A DNA stretch of 64,000 nt, taken from NCBI GenBank assembly GCA_016648135.1, contig JADDOH010002329.1, positions 186,001-250,000 on the forward strand. Reading direction: 5' to 3'. The notes under the pieces are model-generated. The model was given only the letters and a program-made list of their open reading frames with translations, had not been told where the DNA came from and made no database searches. Numbering within the stretch: position 1 is the first letter of the stretch; each line of letters begins with the position of its first letter. This document shows, one piece after another, positions 21,470 through 32,029 of the stretch. Position numbers and translations under genes: made by a program. This DNA comes from Agrypnia vestita (taxonomy: Eukaryota > Arthropoda > Insecta > Trichoptera > Phryganeidae).

Positions 21470-21679
21470 GCTACGGCCCTGGCGGATAGGCCGTCATGTG
21501 ACACAAAATGTCTGGCATCCACACTAACACAATGACACTTATATTTCTCACATTCTACCACACACACACCCAGCGATGTCCTCATCAGGCTCGGCTTGAG
21601 CGGCCTGCACCATTAACTAGATGTCTCTTGCCTGACGGCATTTTGTGTCACATGGCGGCCTATCCACCAGGGCCGTAGC
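21470..21679. repeat. 41-bp inverted repeat around a 128-bp loop
   Basis: Arms 21470-21510 and 21639-21679 pair at 39 of 41 positions; the left arm begins GCTACGGCCCTGGCGGATAG. The loop includes a CA-rich stretch near 21550. No target duplication was identified. Unclassified foldback element. Confidence 0.8.
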
Positions 21680-21900
21680 AACCGTTTTCTGATTTATTTG
21701 GTGCAGCTCGCTGCAGATCGGCTCTTGATAATAGATACCGAGAAGTCTTTTCCTATCGACTGTTTTTGATGTATTCTATACAAGGAATTCTACAAGTTTT
21801 CCAGCGTTTTAGACACAGAATCTCTTTCAGAGGGTCCGCAACTAAGACTCGCCTCAGCTGTTTTTTATCGTTCCTGCAAAGGAATCGTAAAAGATAACTA

Positions 21901-22122
21901 CTTACCGAGATTTTAGTCTAGTGGTTTCGAGACTTGGACATCTCATCGACCAACCAGTACACCAGCATGCAAATAACAATACATACCAAAAAGTATAATA
22001 TTCACACACTGTGTGAATAGTACTGTGGTTGTGGTATATACTGTTATTTGCATGCCGGTGTAGTGGTTGTCTGATAAAGAGATGGATACGTCTCGAAACC
22101 GGTAGACTAAAATCTCAGTAAG
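21901..22122. repeat. Large imperfect palindrome with hammerhead-like arms
   Basis: Arms of about 105 bp meet at ATTCACACACTGTGTGAAT (22000-22018). The right arm contains CTGATAA (22071-22077), a GAGA/TCTC hairpin and GAAA (22095-22098). The left arm, read on the minus strand, contains CGATGA, a similar hairpin and GAAACC. Each arm has lost one core base. It is followed after 26 bp by the short ORF at 22149. Confidence 0.7.
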
Positions 22123-22148
22123 TGGTTACATACTCACATTTTGTTAAA

Positions 22149-22289
22149 ATGTCTGACCACAGAATTAATGCTTTGAATATTGAAAATATTAATAAAATCA
22201 CATTTCTATGCAGATTTCCTGCATTTGATAGAACTTTTCCTATTTTAATAATCCTCGAGACGCTTACTTCGTTAAACAAATGTACTTAA
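22149..22289 (+). CDS. Small ORF downstream of the palindrome (46 aa)
   Basis: ATG-initiated frame beginning MSDHRINALNIENINKI. It is preceded by the palindromic leader at 21901-22122. A related leader and start (MSNDKVNA, then a stop) occur at 57713. The repetition of leader plus start codon suggests the 5' end of a retroelement reading frame, truncated after about 140 bases. Product unknown. It may simply be a decayed fragment. Confidence 0.4.
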   Translation: MSDHRINALNIENINKITFLCRFPAFDRTFPILIILETLTSLNKCT

Positions 22290-22399
22290 TGTACAGAGCT
22301 CACTTTTGTAGTGCCTACGCCAAAATTTATTTCCTAAAGTTACGCCGCAAAATATTCCTTTCAAAAACATACAGTGCATATCGTAATTAATAATAATTA

Positions 22400-22830
22400 T
22401 GCGGTTTTGTGGTCACAGTGCGGGTTACTTGCAACTGTTTACATCTTTACGCTTTTGCGAGTGTGTAATAGTGTGTCCGAAAACGTCAATGCTAAATAGT
22501 GTCGCGGCACATTCCTGGAATATTTAAATATAGCTAATAGTTGAATGATTGTCCCACTCGAGCTCGCCGAGCGCGGATTTTATTTGATAGCTGGCGAGTG
22601 GTTGTTGAAATGGCAATAAATGCATTTTGAGGTTCGCACTGGAATAAATGAATTATTTGTTCCGGGTTCGGCTGTGGATTGCATTACCGGCCCAGGCTGA
22701 AGGACACAAAACATATTTATTTTAGGCAGCAGTAAACATTTGCTAGTCAACTGGCAAAATGTAAATGTGTCATTTCACATTGTGGTCAAGTAATGCACTG
22801 CATTACACTGCAGCTTTTAAAACCATCGAC
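22400..22830. other. GC-richer low-repeat island
   Basis: Non-repetitive, with CACTCGAGCTCGCCGAGCGC near 22556 and several ATTA and TTAAA motifs. No exon established. Candidate regulatory DNA. Confidence 0.3.
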
Positions 22831-22904
22831 GGAGATATTTCACATAGATTATTGTTCCAGTATTTATTAATAAGCAACGAAGGAATGCTAAAGAAACTTC
22901 AAAT

Positions 22905-23275
22905 AGTAGGTACAAAATAGAGCGATGCGCATAATATTGAAGTATAATAGGAGAACAAAATACTAAATATGTTGAATGCCCTAGCACCAGAAATAGTAAA
23001 TCAAAGAATAAAGTATAATGTATTGGTGCAAATATTTAAAATTTAAGATGGATTAGTACCCAAATACTTTGATGACAGGATGAAGTTGAATAGGGAATAG
23101 GAATTTTTACAATACAAGAGGAAGCGAGAACATAAGACTTCCGAATAAAAAGAAAAACATCTTACAAAATATGTGATGTACAAAGGTTTAAAAATCTTCG
23201 ATAGGCAGCCAAAGGAAATTCAAAATACGGTCAATATTAAGAGGTTTAACAGGAGTGCAAAAATTTTAATGTAAA
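22905..23275 (+). pseudogene. Degraded Jockey/CR1-like LINE C-terminus
   Basis: Plus-strand frames, broken by stops and several frameshifts, carry VQNRAMRIILKYNRRTK, LNMLNALAPEI, YNVLVQIFKI, DGLVPKYFDDRMKLNRE, NTRGSENIRLPNKKKN and MYKGLKIFDRQPKEIQ in that order. This is the usual series of blocks at the C-terminus of Jockey or CR1-like LINE reverse transcriptases. Clearly inactive. The 32545-32790 fragment shares the last blocks. Confidence 0.75.
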
Positions 23276-24239
23276 AACTTTTAAACGATTAGATGGAATG
23301 CAATTTGTTTGAGTGAAATCATGTATTATTATTAAATACAACATTGTGTGTGGAACAAAATAATTAAGATAAATAAATAAATATAGTAATGATAACAATT
23401 TAGAAACCAACTCTGATGTGTGGAAGCCTGGAATTGGAAAAAAAGGAAAGAAAATAAACTGAATGCAGTGAAAATGCACATTTCAGTGTCTACTTGTCAA
23501 TTTCCCGTGCCTCTACCACAACTTTAGCCACGTCCCCGTTCAAAAATTAACTTACTTACCAAAATAAGTAATGGATAGACAAAATACATCCATCCTGACG
23601 AAGATACAGTGATACTTTGGTAAAATATTTAATCAATTTAAATAAATTATGAAATATTTGGAAAATGCTGTTTAGCAGTTTTTTTTATTAGAGTTTTGTT
23701 GTAATTTATTTGATCGACCAGATCAAACAACAACACAGAATATTTGAACTGTTTAGACGGAATATTATTTATTGAAATGTTCCAAAAGAGCGTTCACAAT
23801 ATTACAATTACAGAACAGAACGTAAACACTGTCTGCGAGTAGTTTTTCTCCTAAAACCAATATAAACATGTTAAAATTATACGAACACGCTCAAATTTTT
23901 CCTGTTTTCGATTTGACACTTTGATGATAACAATCTAAATAAACATTGTTATATTAATGATTTCTTTGCTTACTTTCATATGTTTCTTCAATGTTAGGTT
24001 ATTCCTGAAATTGGATTGTACTACATATTCTGTGCTTACTACTGGTATCACTGTTTTGTCATTTTTTATTGATTTTTGTGCAGCCCAGGGTAAGTGAATT
24101 CATAAAAAAAACTCTAATATTATATTGTAAAAGAAAAAAACGTGTTACAGGCTAATGTACGAGTATATACCACCCTTGCATATTTTCTTTTTCGATTAAA
24201 ATATTTATAAGTTTAGTTAATATTTTATTCAATTTAAAG
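23276..24239. other. Unassigned AT-rich DNA
   Basis: No feature recognised. Confidence 0.4.
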
Positions 24240-24490
24240 AAAACGTTTTTGTATAAAATTATAGAAATAATTTAATATACAAACAAGTTACCGGGTCATT
24301 AGTCCCTTCATCTGGATACAACGAATATAAAAAAAAAATTAGAAGTATTATTGAATAGGTATATAAAAATAAGTCAATTAAAATAAAAAACAAATAATAT
24401 ATCTAAGTTGAATTACTAATTAAGAACTGATGTCAAAGCAAATTTAAAAGGTTTGCTATTTGCAAACGGGATTTTGTTATTTATGATATT
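24240..24490 (-). repeat. Hammerhead-like small retroelement remnant (left, inverted)
   Basis: The minus strand reads CGTTGTATCCAGATGAAGGG, ACTAATGACCC and GGTAAC near 24283-24330, a decayed version of the motif at 3120 (-). The segment up to 24490 also resembles 3220-3300. Confidence 0.4.
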
Positions 24491-24769
24491 TAATGTTCAC
24501 ACTTTAACTATTAACCGCCGCACAGAACAACTCAGTCGAGTTACACTTCTACCAGTCCCTCATGTTACGGTTACAGTTACAGTTCTTAGGCTTGTTTTAC
24601 CACTACTTTTCTCCTAGATGATGAGTTGATTTAGACAATATTTTGATCCTCTCATAATAAGTTGTTTGGTGCGATAGTAATCAAAGTTGTAATCGCCAGA
24701 ATGATCGCCGACCCCCAATCGGAGATAAGAAAAAGAAACACTTTAGTGTCTATACTTCCAATTTTAATT

Positions 24770-24855
24770 TTTAGTATACGTTGTATTCTGATCAAGGGGT
24801 CATTAACCCTGAACCATATTGATAATTGAATAAATAATGGTTTTATACAATGTAA
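24770..24855 (+). repeat. Hammerhead-like small retroelement remnant (right)
   Basis: Plus strand: ACGTTGTATTCTGATCAAGG, GGTCATTAACCCT and GAACC, then GAATAAATAATGGTTTTATA. It aligns with the minus-strand motif at 3095-3165 and faces the copy at 24240-24320. Confidence 0.45.
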
Positions 24856-25777
24856 GTAATTTTACCACAAAATTATTTTTTTCTCCTTAGCTGAGAACCG
24901 AATATTGGTTTAATGTATGACAGGGGAGGGTTCTATAAACATTTTGTTCCATTTGGGATGTGCCTCTTAGGATGATTACTAGGGTCACCAATTACCAAAA
25001 TCCTGATATTACAATGTGGCCTCTCATTGCAGGAATTTCGAGTTCATCCATGTAATTTTCTCAAGCCTGAGTATTTTTGTGATGTGTTTTGTTATACTAG
25101 TTGGGGCTCAGTTGTATCTCTATAAATTAGAATATATGAATATCATGAAACATTCAGAGAAAAATATTTGTCACGTCATTATTCAAATTAAATTTGCTAG
25201 CAAGAGAGGCCCTGGAACTTCCTGGCTGCAGAGTCTTCGGCTGGTAACTGAGGAAAATAGCCTTATACATTTCAACGATGATTTAGCACCTTAGGCCACT
25301 AGGTGACCATGGCTAAAGATACCGGAATCGCTCCCGACACCAGTAAAACTAACAATAAAACGCAAATTTTCCGATGCAGTAACAAATTTTACTGGGGTCG
25401 TCTCACTGAACAAACGTGTTTCAAAACAATATAGATAAATCAATTATAAAGGCGTTTAGAAAAATCTGAGATACGAACGCGGAATATTTTCTTGGCGGAT
25501 TTCGCCACAGAAACAATTTACGTTTACGAAAATTTTGTGACGTTTTGTATATGTACTTTTGTATAAATGATACATTATTGTGTATTATTAAATGTTTTCT
25601 ATTAATATTATGCAATAAATCACAAAAACTATTTCAGTAGGAAATATAAATAAGAGAAATCAATAAAATTTAGAAGTTTAACTTCTGGAACGTAAGAATA
25701 TATTCAAATAATCGTAAGTCTTACGGATACGCTTACTTTTTCCAGTAAAGAAAACTCCCATCAAAATATTAGTTTAC
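24856..25777. other. Unassigned
   Basis: AT-rich. The 25010-25330 part has an open plus frame of about 92 codons without a recognised motif; it could be element-derived. Confidence 0.35.
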
Positions 25778-25855
25778 CTCCGCTAAGTTTTCCGGGTCGC
25801 CCATCGAATTATCTTGAGCAACGGATAACGTGTCTCGCAACGCTCTAAGAAAATC
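25778..25855 (-). CDS. Candidate internal coding exon (host gene, unknown)
   Basis: A 78-bp segment read on the minus strand is bounded by an acceptor (TATTCTATCAG immediately upstream) and a donor (GTAAAC immediately downstream). It is exactly 26 codons, and one frame is fully open: DFLRALRDTLSV, AQDNSMG, DPENLAE. The other two frames contain stops. The composition (charged and amphipathic, GC-richer than both flanks) is that of ordinary protein-coding sequence, unlike the mobile elements around it. I do not recognise the protein. No partner exon was found in the window, which fits a gene with long introns on the minus strand. Confidence 0.5.
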
Positions 25856-26019
25856 CTGATAGAATAGAATAAAATTCACTATTTATTTATTATATCTGGA
25901 ATATATTTTTAATGAAATGCCAATAATGACGCATTCCAATTTGTTTTTAAATAATACAGAACTTTATTTTAAAAAACAGCATAACAACAAAATGTCTTTA
26001 CATTAAATTTTGTGAGCGT

Positions 26020-26340
26020 GAACTTATCTACTCGCTTTTGAAGTACTAAGTTACTTCTTTGGCATACTCGTACACAGAATAAACAGCGCATCACTTCTCA
26101 CAGCACAACCGCCAAGTGCAGTGCAATACAGAACTATTTGAACGTGAGGCAGCGAAACGATCCAGTCTCAAGATCTGACAACTAGAGAGATATCCGCAGA
26201 TTACAGATCCCTGTTCTCTATCGGTACAGACACGGAAGCCATTCAACGCAGGCCACATCTATCGAGCTACGCATATTCCGAGATTTAAAACCATCTGGAG
26301 AATTTCGCCAAATGGCGGTTATAAAGTTGAAAACCGCTTT
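26020..26340. other. GC-richer segment upstream of the minus exon
   Basis: Low-repeat sequence about 200 bp on the upstream side of the candidate minus-strand exon. It could be another exon, a UTR or a repeat. No convincing frame with splice sites was found. Confidence 0.25.
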
Positions 26341-26639
26341 ATTAAATAAATTCGTGATGTGAAAACTTGCTTCGCATGACTAAAATTTAATGTTTATCTT
26401 GTAAATATATATACTTTAAATTTATATAATGTAAAGAAGTAAATCTTAAGTAATCTTTTTAGGCTATTCATAATCTTCTGATTAGAGTTTTATATATGTA
26501 TACAGCAGGATAACCCAGATAACTAACTTAACCATAAAAATAAAACGTTAAAATTCATATATTTAATTACATTCAACAAAACGATGCGCCTAGATATCGC
26601 ATTTAAATAAATTCAAATTAAAGAGACTCGCATAATTTA
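26341..26639. other. Unassigned AT-rich DNA
   Basis: Nothing recognised. Confidence 0.4.
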
Positions 26640-26900
26640 CTTTGTCCGACATGTCACCGCACGCTATTAGCCATAAACGGCCAAGCACCAATTTTCGTGT
26701 TCCCATAAATAGTTAACGAATTTAAATAGATATTAATTAAGCAAGTCAATCGCTCTCATGAATATCGCTGGTGTCGGTGATTTTTGTTAAACCGCGCTGG
26801 CGCTGTCAGGCGACTGATCCCCCGCCCCCCCAGCCCCCACCACAATCACGCTTTTGTCCGGCGCTCGCTAATTTCAATTATTTTAACTTTTAGTTTCGAT
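26640..26900. other. GC-richer low-repeat island
   Basis: Contains GATCCCCCGCCCCCCCAGCC near 26816 and adjoining homeodomain-like TTAATTAA context near 26736. Candidate regulatory DNA. Confidence 0.3.
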
Positions 26901-27039
26901 TTAACGAATTCGTGGCAAATTTTACACGACTTAAACTCGTCATCATCACCATCACTGTTGGTCCCTTTTTTTGGCTAGACTTACGATCATTATCACAGTT
27001 TTTAAAAATGTATTTTCCCCATATTTTCATTTATAATTC

Positions 27040-27275
27040 TAACTTTCTAAGTATTCTCTTCCTCTTCTTTTTCTTGTGGCCTTCTAACTTTCTAAGTATT
27101 CTCTGCCTCTTCTTCTTCGTGTGCCCTATCCGTTCAACGGCAGTTGGCTACCATCACTTATTAACTGGCCAAACCACCGCCAAACACAGGTTTTTTGGTC
27201 ATGATTTTCTCCTTCATCCAGGACTCCGACTCCGACTTTCCTGCGTTGCGTTGTGAGATGAAAGATCTCGTACGT
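27040..27275 (-). repeat. Dispersed repeat shared with 51930-52150
   Basis: GTTGGCTACCATCACTTATT, TCATGATTTTCTCCTTCATC and GATGAAAGATCTCGTACGTG correspond in order to GTTGGCTATCATTACTTTAT, ATGATGTTCCCCTTCTTCCA and GGTGCAAGGTCTCGTACTTT at 51970-52130. The minus-strand reading gives LINE-like peptide fragments, but the clade is not recognised. A local duplicate CTTTCTAAGTATTCTCT occurs at about 27042 and 27088. Confidence 0.6.
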
Positions 27276-29700
27276 GTATGGATGTTTCGTCACACGAGAT
27301 TATGGTCGCATAACATATTTTTCATGCTTGTAACCTTAGTTTTATAATTGTTATTAGTTTTCTTGATTTATCCTCGCTTCTTACATCTCTTTGTTTGTTC
27401 TTATAATAAGGTTAACCCGGAAGATCTTAAGCATTCGCACAACCCTATAATAAATGTCTCGTTTAATTTCTGTGCCTTTTCTTCCTCATCTTCCTCACCT
27501 CGTTGGTAAATGTCAGTATGCATCAGTTGGTTACTCTACTTTGCGTGCAAAGTACAATAGATAACGAATGTACGCAAGTTACGAGACGAGTTATTAGGCG
27601 TGCACGCGCCCGAACACACGTTCTTTACACGCATATTTTTTTTACATTTAAACTCGTTGTTTGAACGACCATTATTGTCTATTTGTTTTTGAATTCTAAG
27701 TATTTATTTTTCTAAAGTAGATATACAATAATTCTGTTTGAAAATATAATGGGCACAATATATTATTACATTGTGGAGTATCGTGGCGTATTTTCATTAC
27801 TAACACAGAATGTTCAGCGGAGGCATATGAGCGACCGCTTCGAGTAGACAGACATTGTTTTCTGACGTCACGAAACAATAGTTTTCATTATTGTTTTCAA
27901 TCAGAATCACACAGATGTAAGTAACTATAAGTACATAAAGTAGAACGCTCTCATACTTAACGTGTACGTGTATACCCGACGGTTAGCAGCACATACAATT
28001 ACAAACTACTGATTACTAATAACTCGATTCGTTAATTAACTTAATGCGGCAACTTGCAATATTACCTCATTTGTTTTTAAAATACGTTTAAACCGGTGTA
28101 GGTCTATCGAAACCAAAATAAAAAACAAAACCTTGTTCCTTTAAAAATAAACTCAAAATTCACCATTATAAAATTTATTAAGGCGGTCGATTCGCAAAGT
28201 GAGCAAATTTCACCATTTTTTCTCTTATCTTCTCTTGTACTTTTTATCACATTTTTGTGTGGAATTATATCGTACTAAATTTTATTTCATATATTATAAA
28301 TAAGGATATTTTATTACAATGACAGAAACTAAATTATTTAATCATTTAATAAGTAACCAAACTTTATGATGTTTGAGAAAATGAAGAAAATTGCATTTCC
28401 ATTTAAATCATTACAACGCCTTAAGATTTTAGAATGTATTTAAACGTCATTATAGTTTCTTTGTCATATTATTTGTTTTATAAACTACCCATTGATAATT
28501 TAATTAGCCGCTGTCAACAAAATTTAGTAAATGTAAATCAATTGCGGTTACTAAAAATGTTATACTTAGGTACCCAGCGTACGGAATATAATATGAATTA
28601 AATCGTAGCTTAACTGCATAATTTCGAGACGTGTAACTTTTTTGAACGTGAAAAATAACATATTTTCAGCAATTCCCAATCCATATGATCATTATAACCT
28701 TCATATTATTTCGGAACTTATTTAAAAAATCACGGTTAATTCGTAATTTTTAATTTACCAAAATTTTAAGTGTATAAACGTCCGCATTTTTTTTATAGAT
28801 GTACCACATGTATTGTACATCCTTGTTGAACCAAATTGTCAATTTGGAGAAGAAATAAATCTTTAATGTTTTATAAATTTAAGAAATATTATAAAACAAT
28901 AATGTTTTGTTATTTAAACAATATCTAATATGTTTTACAAACATTGCTATACACGTTGTTGAATTATTAGTTTCTTTAGATATTCTGTTTGATATTTCTG
29001 CACTCATGTTTACAATGCTGCAAGCATCTCGATCGTAGATATTTTTTGTTTTGGAGATTTCGGATAACAAATGAAAGCAAGTCATAATAAAATATATATT
29101 TTGAAAATTCATGATGACATGGCTTACATAATACGCAAAAATCACACAATACCTGTAATGTATCTGAATTCGAGTAAATTTCTATATTATAATACTTAAA
29201 CAAATCAATAAATGCGGTTAAGATAATTTAATTTACTGTTGAAATAGTTCAAGTAATATGAATAATTTTGTTTGTTAAATACTAGAGGTTGATTATGCAA
29301 TTGTAACAATCATGTAAATAATGTTTCTCCTATCTAGTAGACATTAATTCATTCCGTAAATGTATAAATGATAGACATGTTTATCTTGAATGTTGTATGA
29401 TGCTGTATATGTTCAGGCAGACCGGTTTTTCTAAGAAATATTCTATTACTTTGTTATTGTATTTACTTTAAGATTTTATGTTCATTTTCATGCTCTCGTA
29501 AAATGACTTCAAAGTGATTTTGTCGGTCCATATTCAAAATACTAAACTGCGAGGTGAATGTTGTCACGCTTTTTAACTTTTCTCTCCTTACATTCTACAT
29601 TTATTTTATTTTGAGACGAATTATATATTAAAATAATTTGTATGTGGCACTACACGATTGATCAATAATTTAGTATAGGAATTAACAGAAAAAAAACTCA
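27276..29700. other. Unassigned AT-rich DNA
   Basis: About 2.4 kb of mostly AT-rich sequence. A short GC-richer patch lies near 27590-27625. No exon, repeat or RNA gene was recognised. Confidence 0.45.
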
Positions 29701-29701
29701 A

Positions 29702-30082
29702 GATATATTATAGATGTCTCATAGAGACGAAATTATATTTTTTTATGGGTTAGTAGGTATAGAAATCTTTTATGGGTGTTCATAGAGCTTACGATCTATC
29801 GTACGACTGGCTTAAGTGATCACTTTACACAATAATAGAATACAACATCTATGGTACCATACATCTTACCAGAAATGGTGAACATTACATTGTGCAAAAC
29901 GATCACTTAAGCCAGCCGTAAAAAAGGAAGCCCTATGAACACCCAAAAAAGACCTACCTACTTACAAAATGATTCCGTCTTTGTAAGACATCTATAATAT
30001 ATTTTGATTAATGACGTCTCCCTGCGATGAAATCCAGTACCGTGTTCTTGAAAAATTTGGACAAACTAAAATTATTCTGAAG
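29702..30082. repeat. GTCTC-family element, both arms plus tail
   Basis: The most complete palindromic copy. The plus arm (29702-29837) starts ATTATAGATGTCTCATAGAG and holds AAGTGATCACTT; the minus arm (29872-29998) mirrors it. The tail follows in plus orientation (GATGAAATCCAGTACC, GTTCTTGAAAAATTTGGACA, AACTAAAATTATTCTGA). This defines the family layout: two inverted arms, then a one-way tail. Confidence 0.9.
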
Positions 30083-30319
30083 AAAAAAACTGTTTATCAA
30101 AAAAATATTAAATTACCACCAGGATTCGAATCGGTATGTTTCTACGCATCCGCACCCACTATATGATTCCTCTTACTTTTAATGTGACATCTATTATTAT
30201 GAAAGCTAGTTTTCGACTTTTTATTTTTATTTTTAAAATGAATGTCGAAATTTTATTTATTTTCATACAGTGTTCTAAAATTGCGACTTTACAAAACGGT
30301 GTGATTTCATTAAAAATAT

Positions 30320-30670
30320 ATTGATTCACAATTTGTTAATTGCTATTGAAATACTTTCGGTGGTAGTAAAAGACGAATGTAGTTTTAAAACCACACCACG
30401 AGAGAGGGATAGCTCCGCAGCGTCGCCCCTCGAATATTCAGTGATTATTTGTCGCCACATTTCCTGTTTTGCCAACTGTTCGATTAACAATTATTGCTTT
30501 ATCGGCAAATCAGCGCTCGCCGAAACCGCGGTCAAATTTGCGCGAGGATGCTATCGCTTTTTGGAATTATATTTCGATCAAATGCAAATATGGAGTATTG
30601 CACGCGCAGAGCTGGCGTGGAGCCTTCTCATTCATCCGTGATGAGCGGGATGTGCCAATGTCTGGTTAAA
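30320..30670. other. GC-richer low-repeat island
   Basis: Three overlapping plus-strand open frames of 66-106 codons; none has a recognised motif. Candidate conserved non-coding DNA or unknown exon. Confidence 0.3.
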
Positions 30671-30886
30671 GAGTCACTTTTTCTTTTTTGCTGTGAAACT
30701 TTTTTTACGTGTTTCTTGTTTATCCGCAATACTGTATAACTATTAAAAATATATATAAAGAGTGCATTGATGAAGATATAAAATACTACAAATAAATTAA
30801 TTTTGCACTCTTAAAAAAAATAATTTCCTTTTGATTAATATCATTTCATATGCTATCATAATAAAATAAACTTAATGCATCAAATT

Positions 30887-31375
30887 TGGCGTTAACTTTG
30901 TAGACATTATTAATGATGAACATTAAATTAGTTGAAAAAAATTAACTATGTTACTCTTTTTCTTCACCCTTCTTTCCTCCACTTCTGGCCTCTTCCATTT
31001 TCCTCCACTCATCACTGTTCGTCCTCCCTCGCATCCAGGTTCTTCCTGCTTGCTGGACTATGTCACCAGACTACATTTTGGGAGGTTTCTATTTTTCGTC
31101 CAGGGTCGTCTAGTATCCTCATGTCGAGCCATATGCCTAGTCCACTGCCATTTTAATTTCGCGATACGGTCCATAATATGTTACCTTTACGTGAGTTTAA
31201 TTATAAATTTATAATTTACTATTCATCCACTGGTGAAGTATTAAACTTAGTACAGGAGAGTTTAATACTTCACCCGCCTATGAGAATTTCTGTTACTTTC
31301 GAAATATAAGTTCTAATATGTAAAATTATTAATTAATTGGAGTTAACATTGTTCATATTTTTTACCCTATTTAAC
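30887..31375 (+). repeat. GGCGTTAACAT repeat family, copy 2 (interrupted)
   Basis: Left part TTTGGCGTTAAC with ATTATTAATGATGAACATTA; right part GTTACCTTTACGTGAGTTTA. It is interrupted by the RTE fragment 30955-31176. The right end carries an inverse GGAGTTAACATTGTTCATAT near 31339. Confidence 0.65.
30955..31176 (-). pseudogene. RTE-clade LINE fragment inserted with 8-bp target duplication
   Basis: Minus-strand frames give DRIAKLKWQWTRHMARHEDT, then RRPWTKNRN, and later CEGGRT and GGKWKRPEVEE, the same C-terminal blocks as the fragment at 5109-5450. There is an internal deletion of the WAPRILQWR segment, and there are frameshifts. TATGTTAC occurs immediately on each side (30947-30954 and 31177-31184), which reads as the target-site duplication. 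5'-truncated and dead. Confidence 0.75.
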
Positions 31376-31426
31376 AACATAAATATCTTTTTTTTTCAAT
31401 TGATTCAGCAACATTGTAGATTGACA

Positions 31427-31990
31427 TTTAAAAAAAATATTGATTATACTATTTGTATATATCTACTTTTTTATTATATTATTATTATTTTATTAATATT
31501 TCATTATTTATACACCAACATGTTTCAGAAAAATCTTTCCATCGTCAGGTCATAATTAACAATTCAGGTTTTTATTTAAGATGTCTGAATAATCATGTTT
31601 TTTTTAATTTGAAAATCATTTATTAGAAAATGATCACGGTTTAGATAAAAAAAAATAGGACTTTCTATTTTACACATAAATAATTTTGGTCTGAAATTGA
31701 ATAATTTAGAATCATTAGAAATTAGTAAAGCATGCAATAGTTAACAAAATATTATTAATAATGAATTAAATTTAACTACTAGCCCAATTCTAATATTTTT
31801 TTCAATAATTGCGAGTAATCAAGAACTTCAGTAATAAATAATATTTAAAAATAATTTTTCAAATAATTTTGAAAAACATTCTGCTATTTTGACAGTTATA
31901 CTACACCCTGACGATTAAAAGGTTTTTCTGTTAGTGTAAATAATAAAATTAAAAAGTAGATATATACAAATAATATAATCAATATTTTTT
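31427..31990. repeat. Inverted repeat pair with hammerhead-like cores
   Basis: Left part 31427-31548 and right part 31905-31990 are inverted copies (shared TATTGATTATA, ATTTGTATATATCTACTTTT). Read on the minus strand the left copy has CTGACGA (31542-31548), a GGAAA/TTTCT hairpin and GAAA (31523-31526). The right copy on the plus strand has CTGACGA, but its GAAA is lost (CTGTTAG). Confidence 0.6.
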
Positions 31991-32029
31991 AACATAAATA
32001 TCTACCATCAAATGTGTACAAAACGTGTG

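Noticed and set aside
26020..26320. First exon and promoter for the minus-strand exon at 25778
   Set aside because: An ATG followed by a GT exists, but joining it puts the 78-bp exon in a frame with a stop; no support.
26912..27256. 114-codon plus frame, FFFLWPSNFLSILCLF-like
   Set aside because: Low-complexity T-rich repeats (CTTTCTAAGTATTCTCT twice) generate it, and it overlaps a dispersed repeat.
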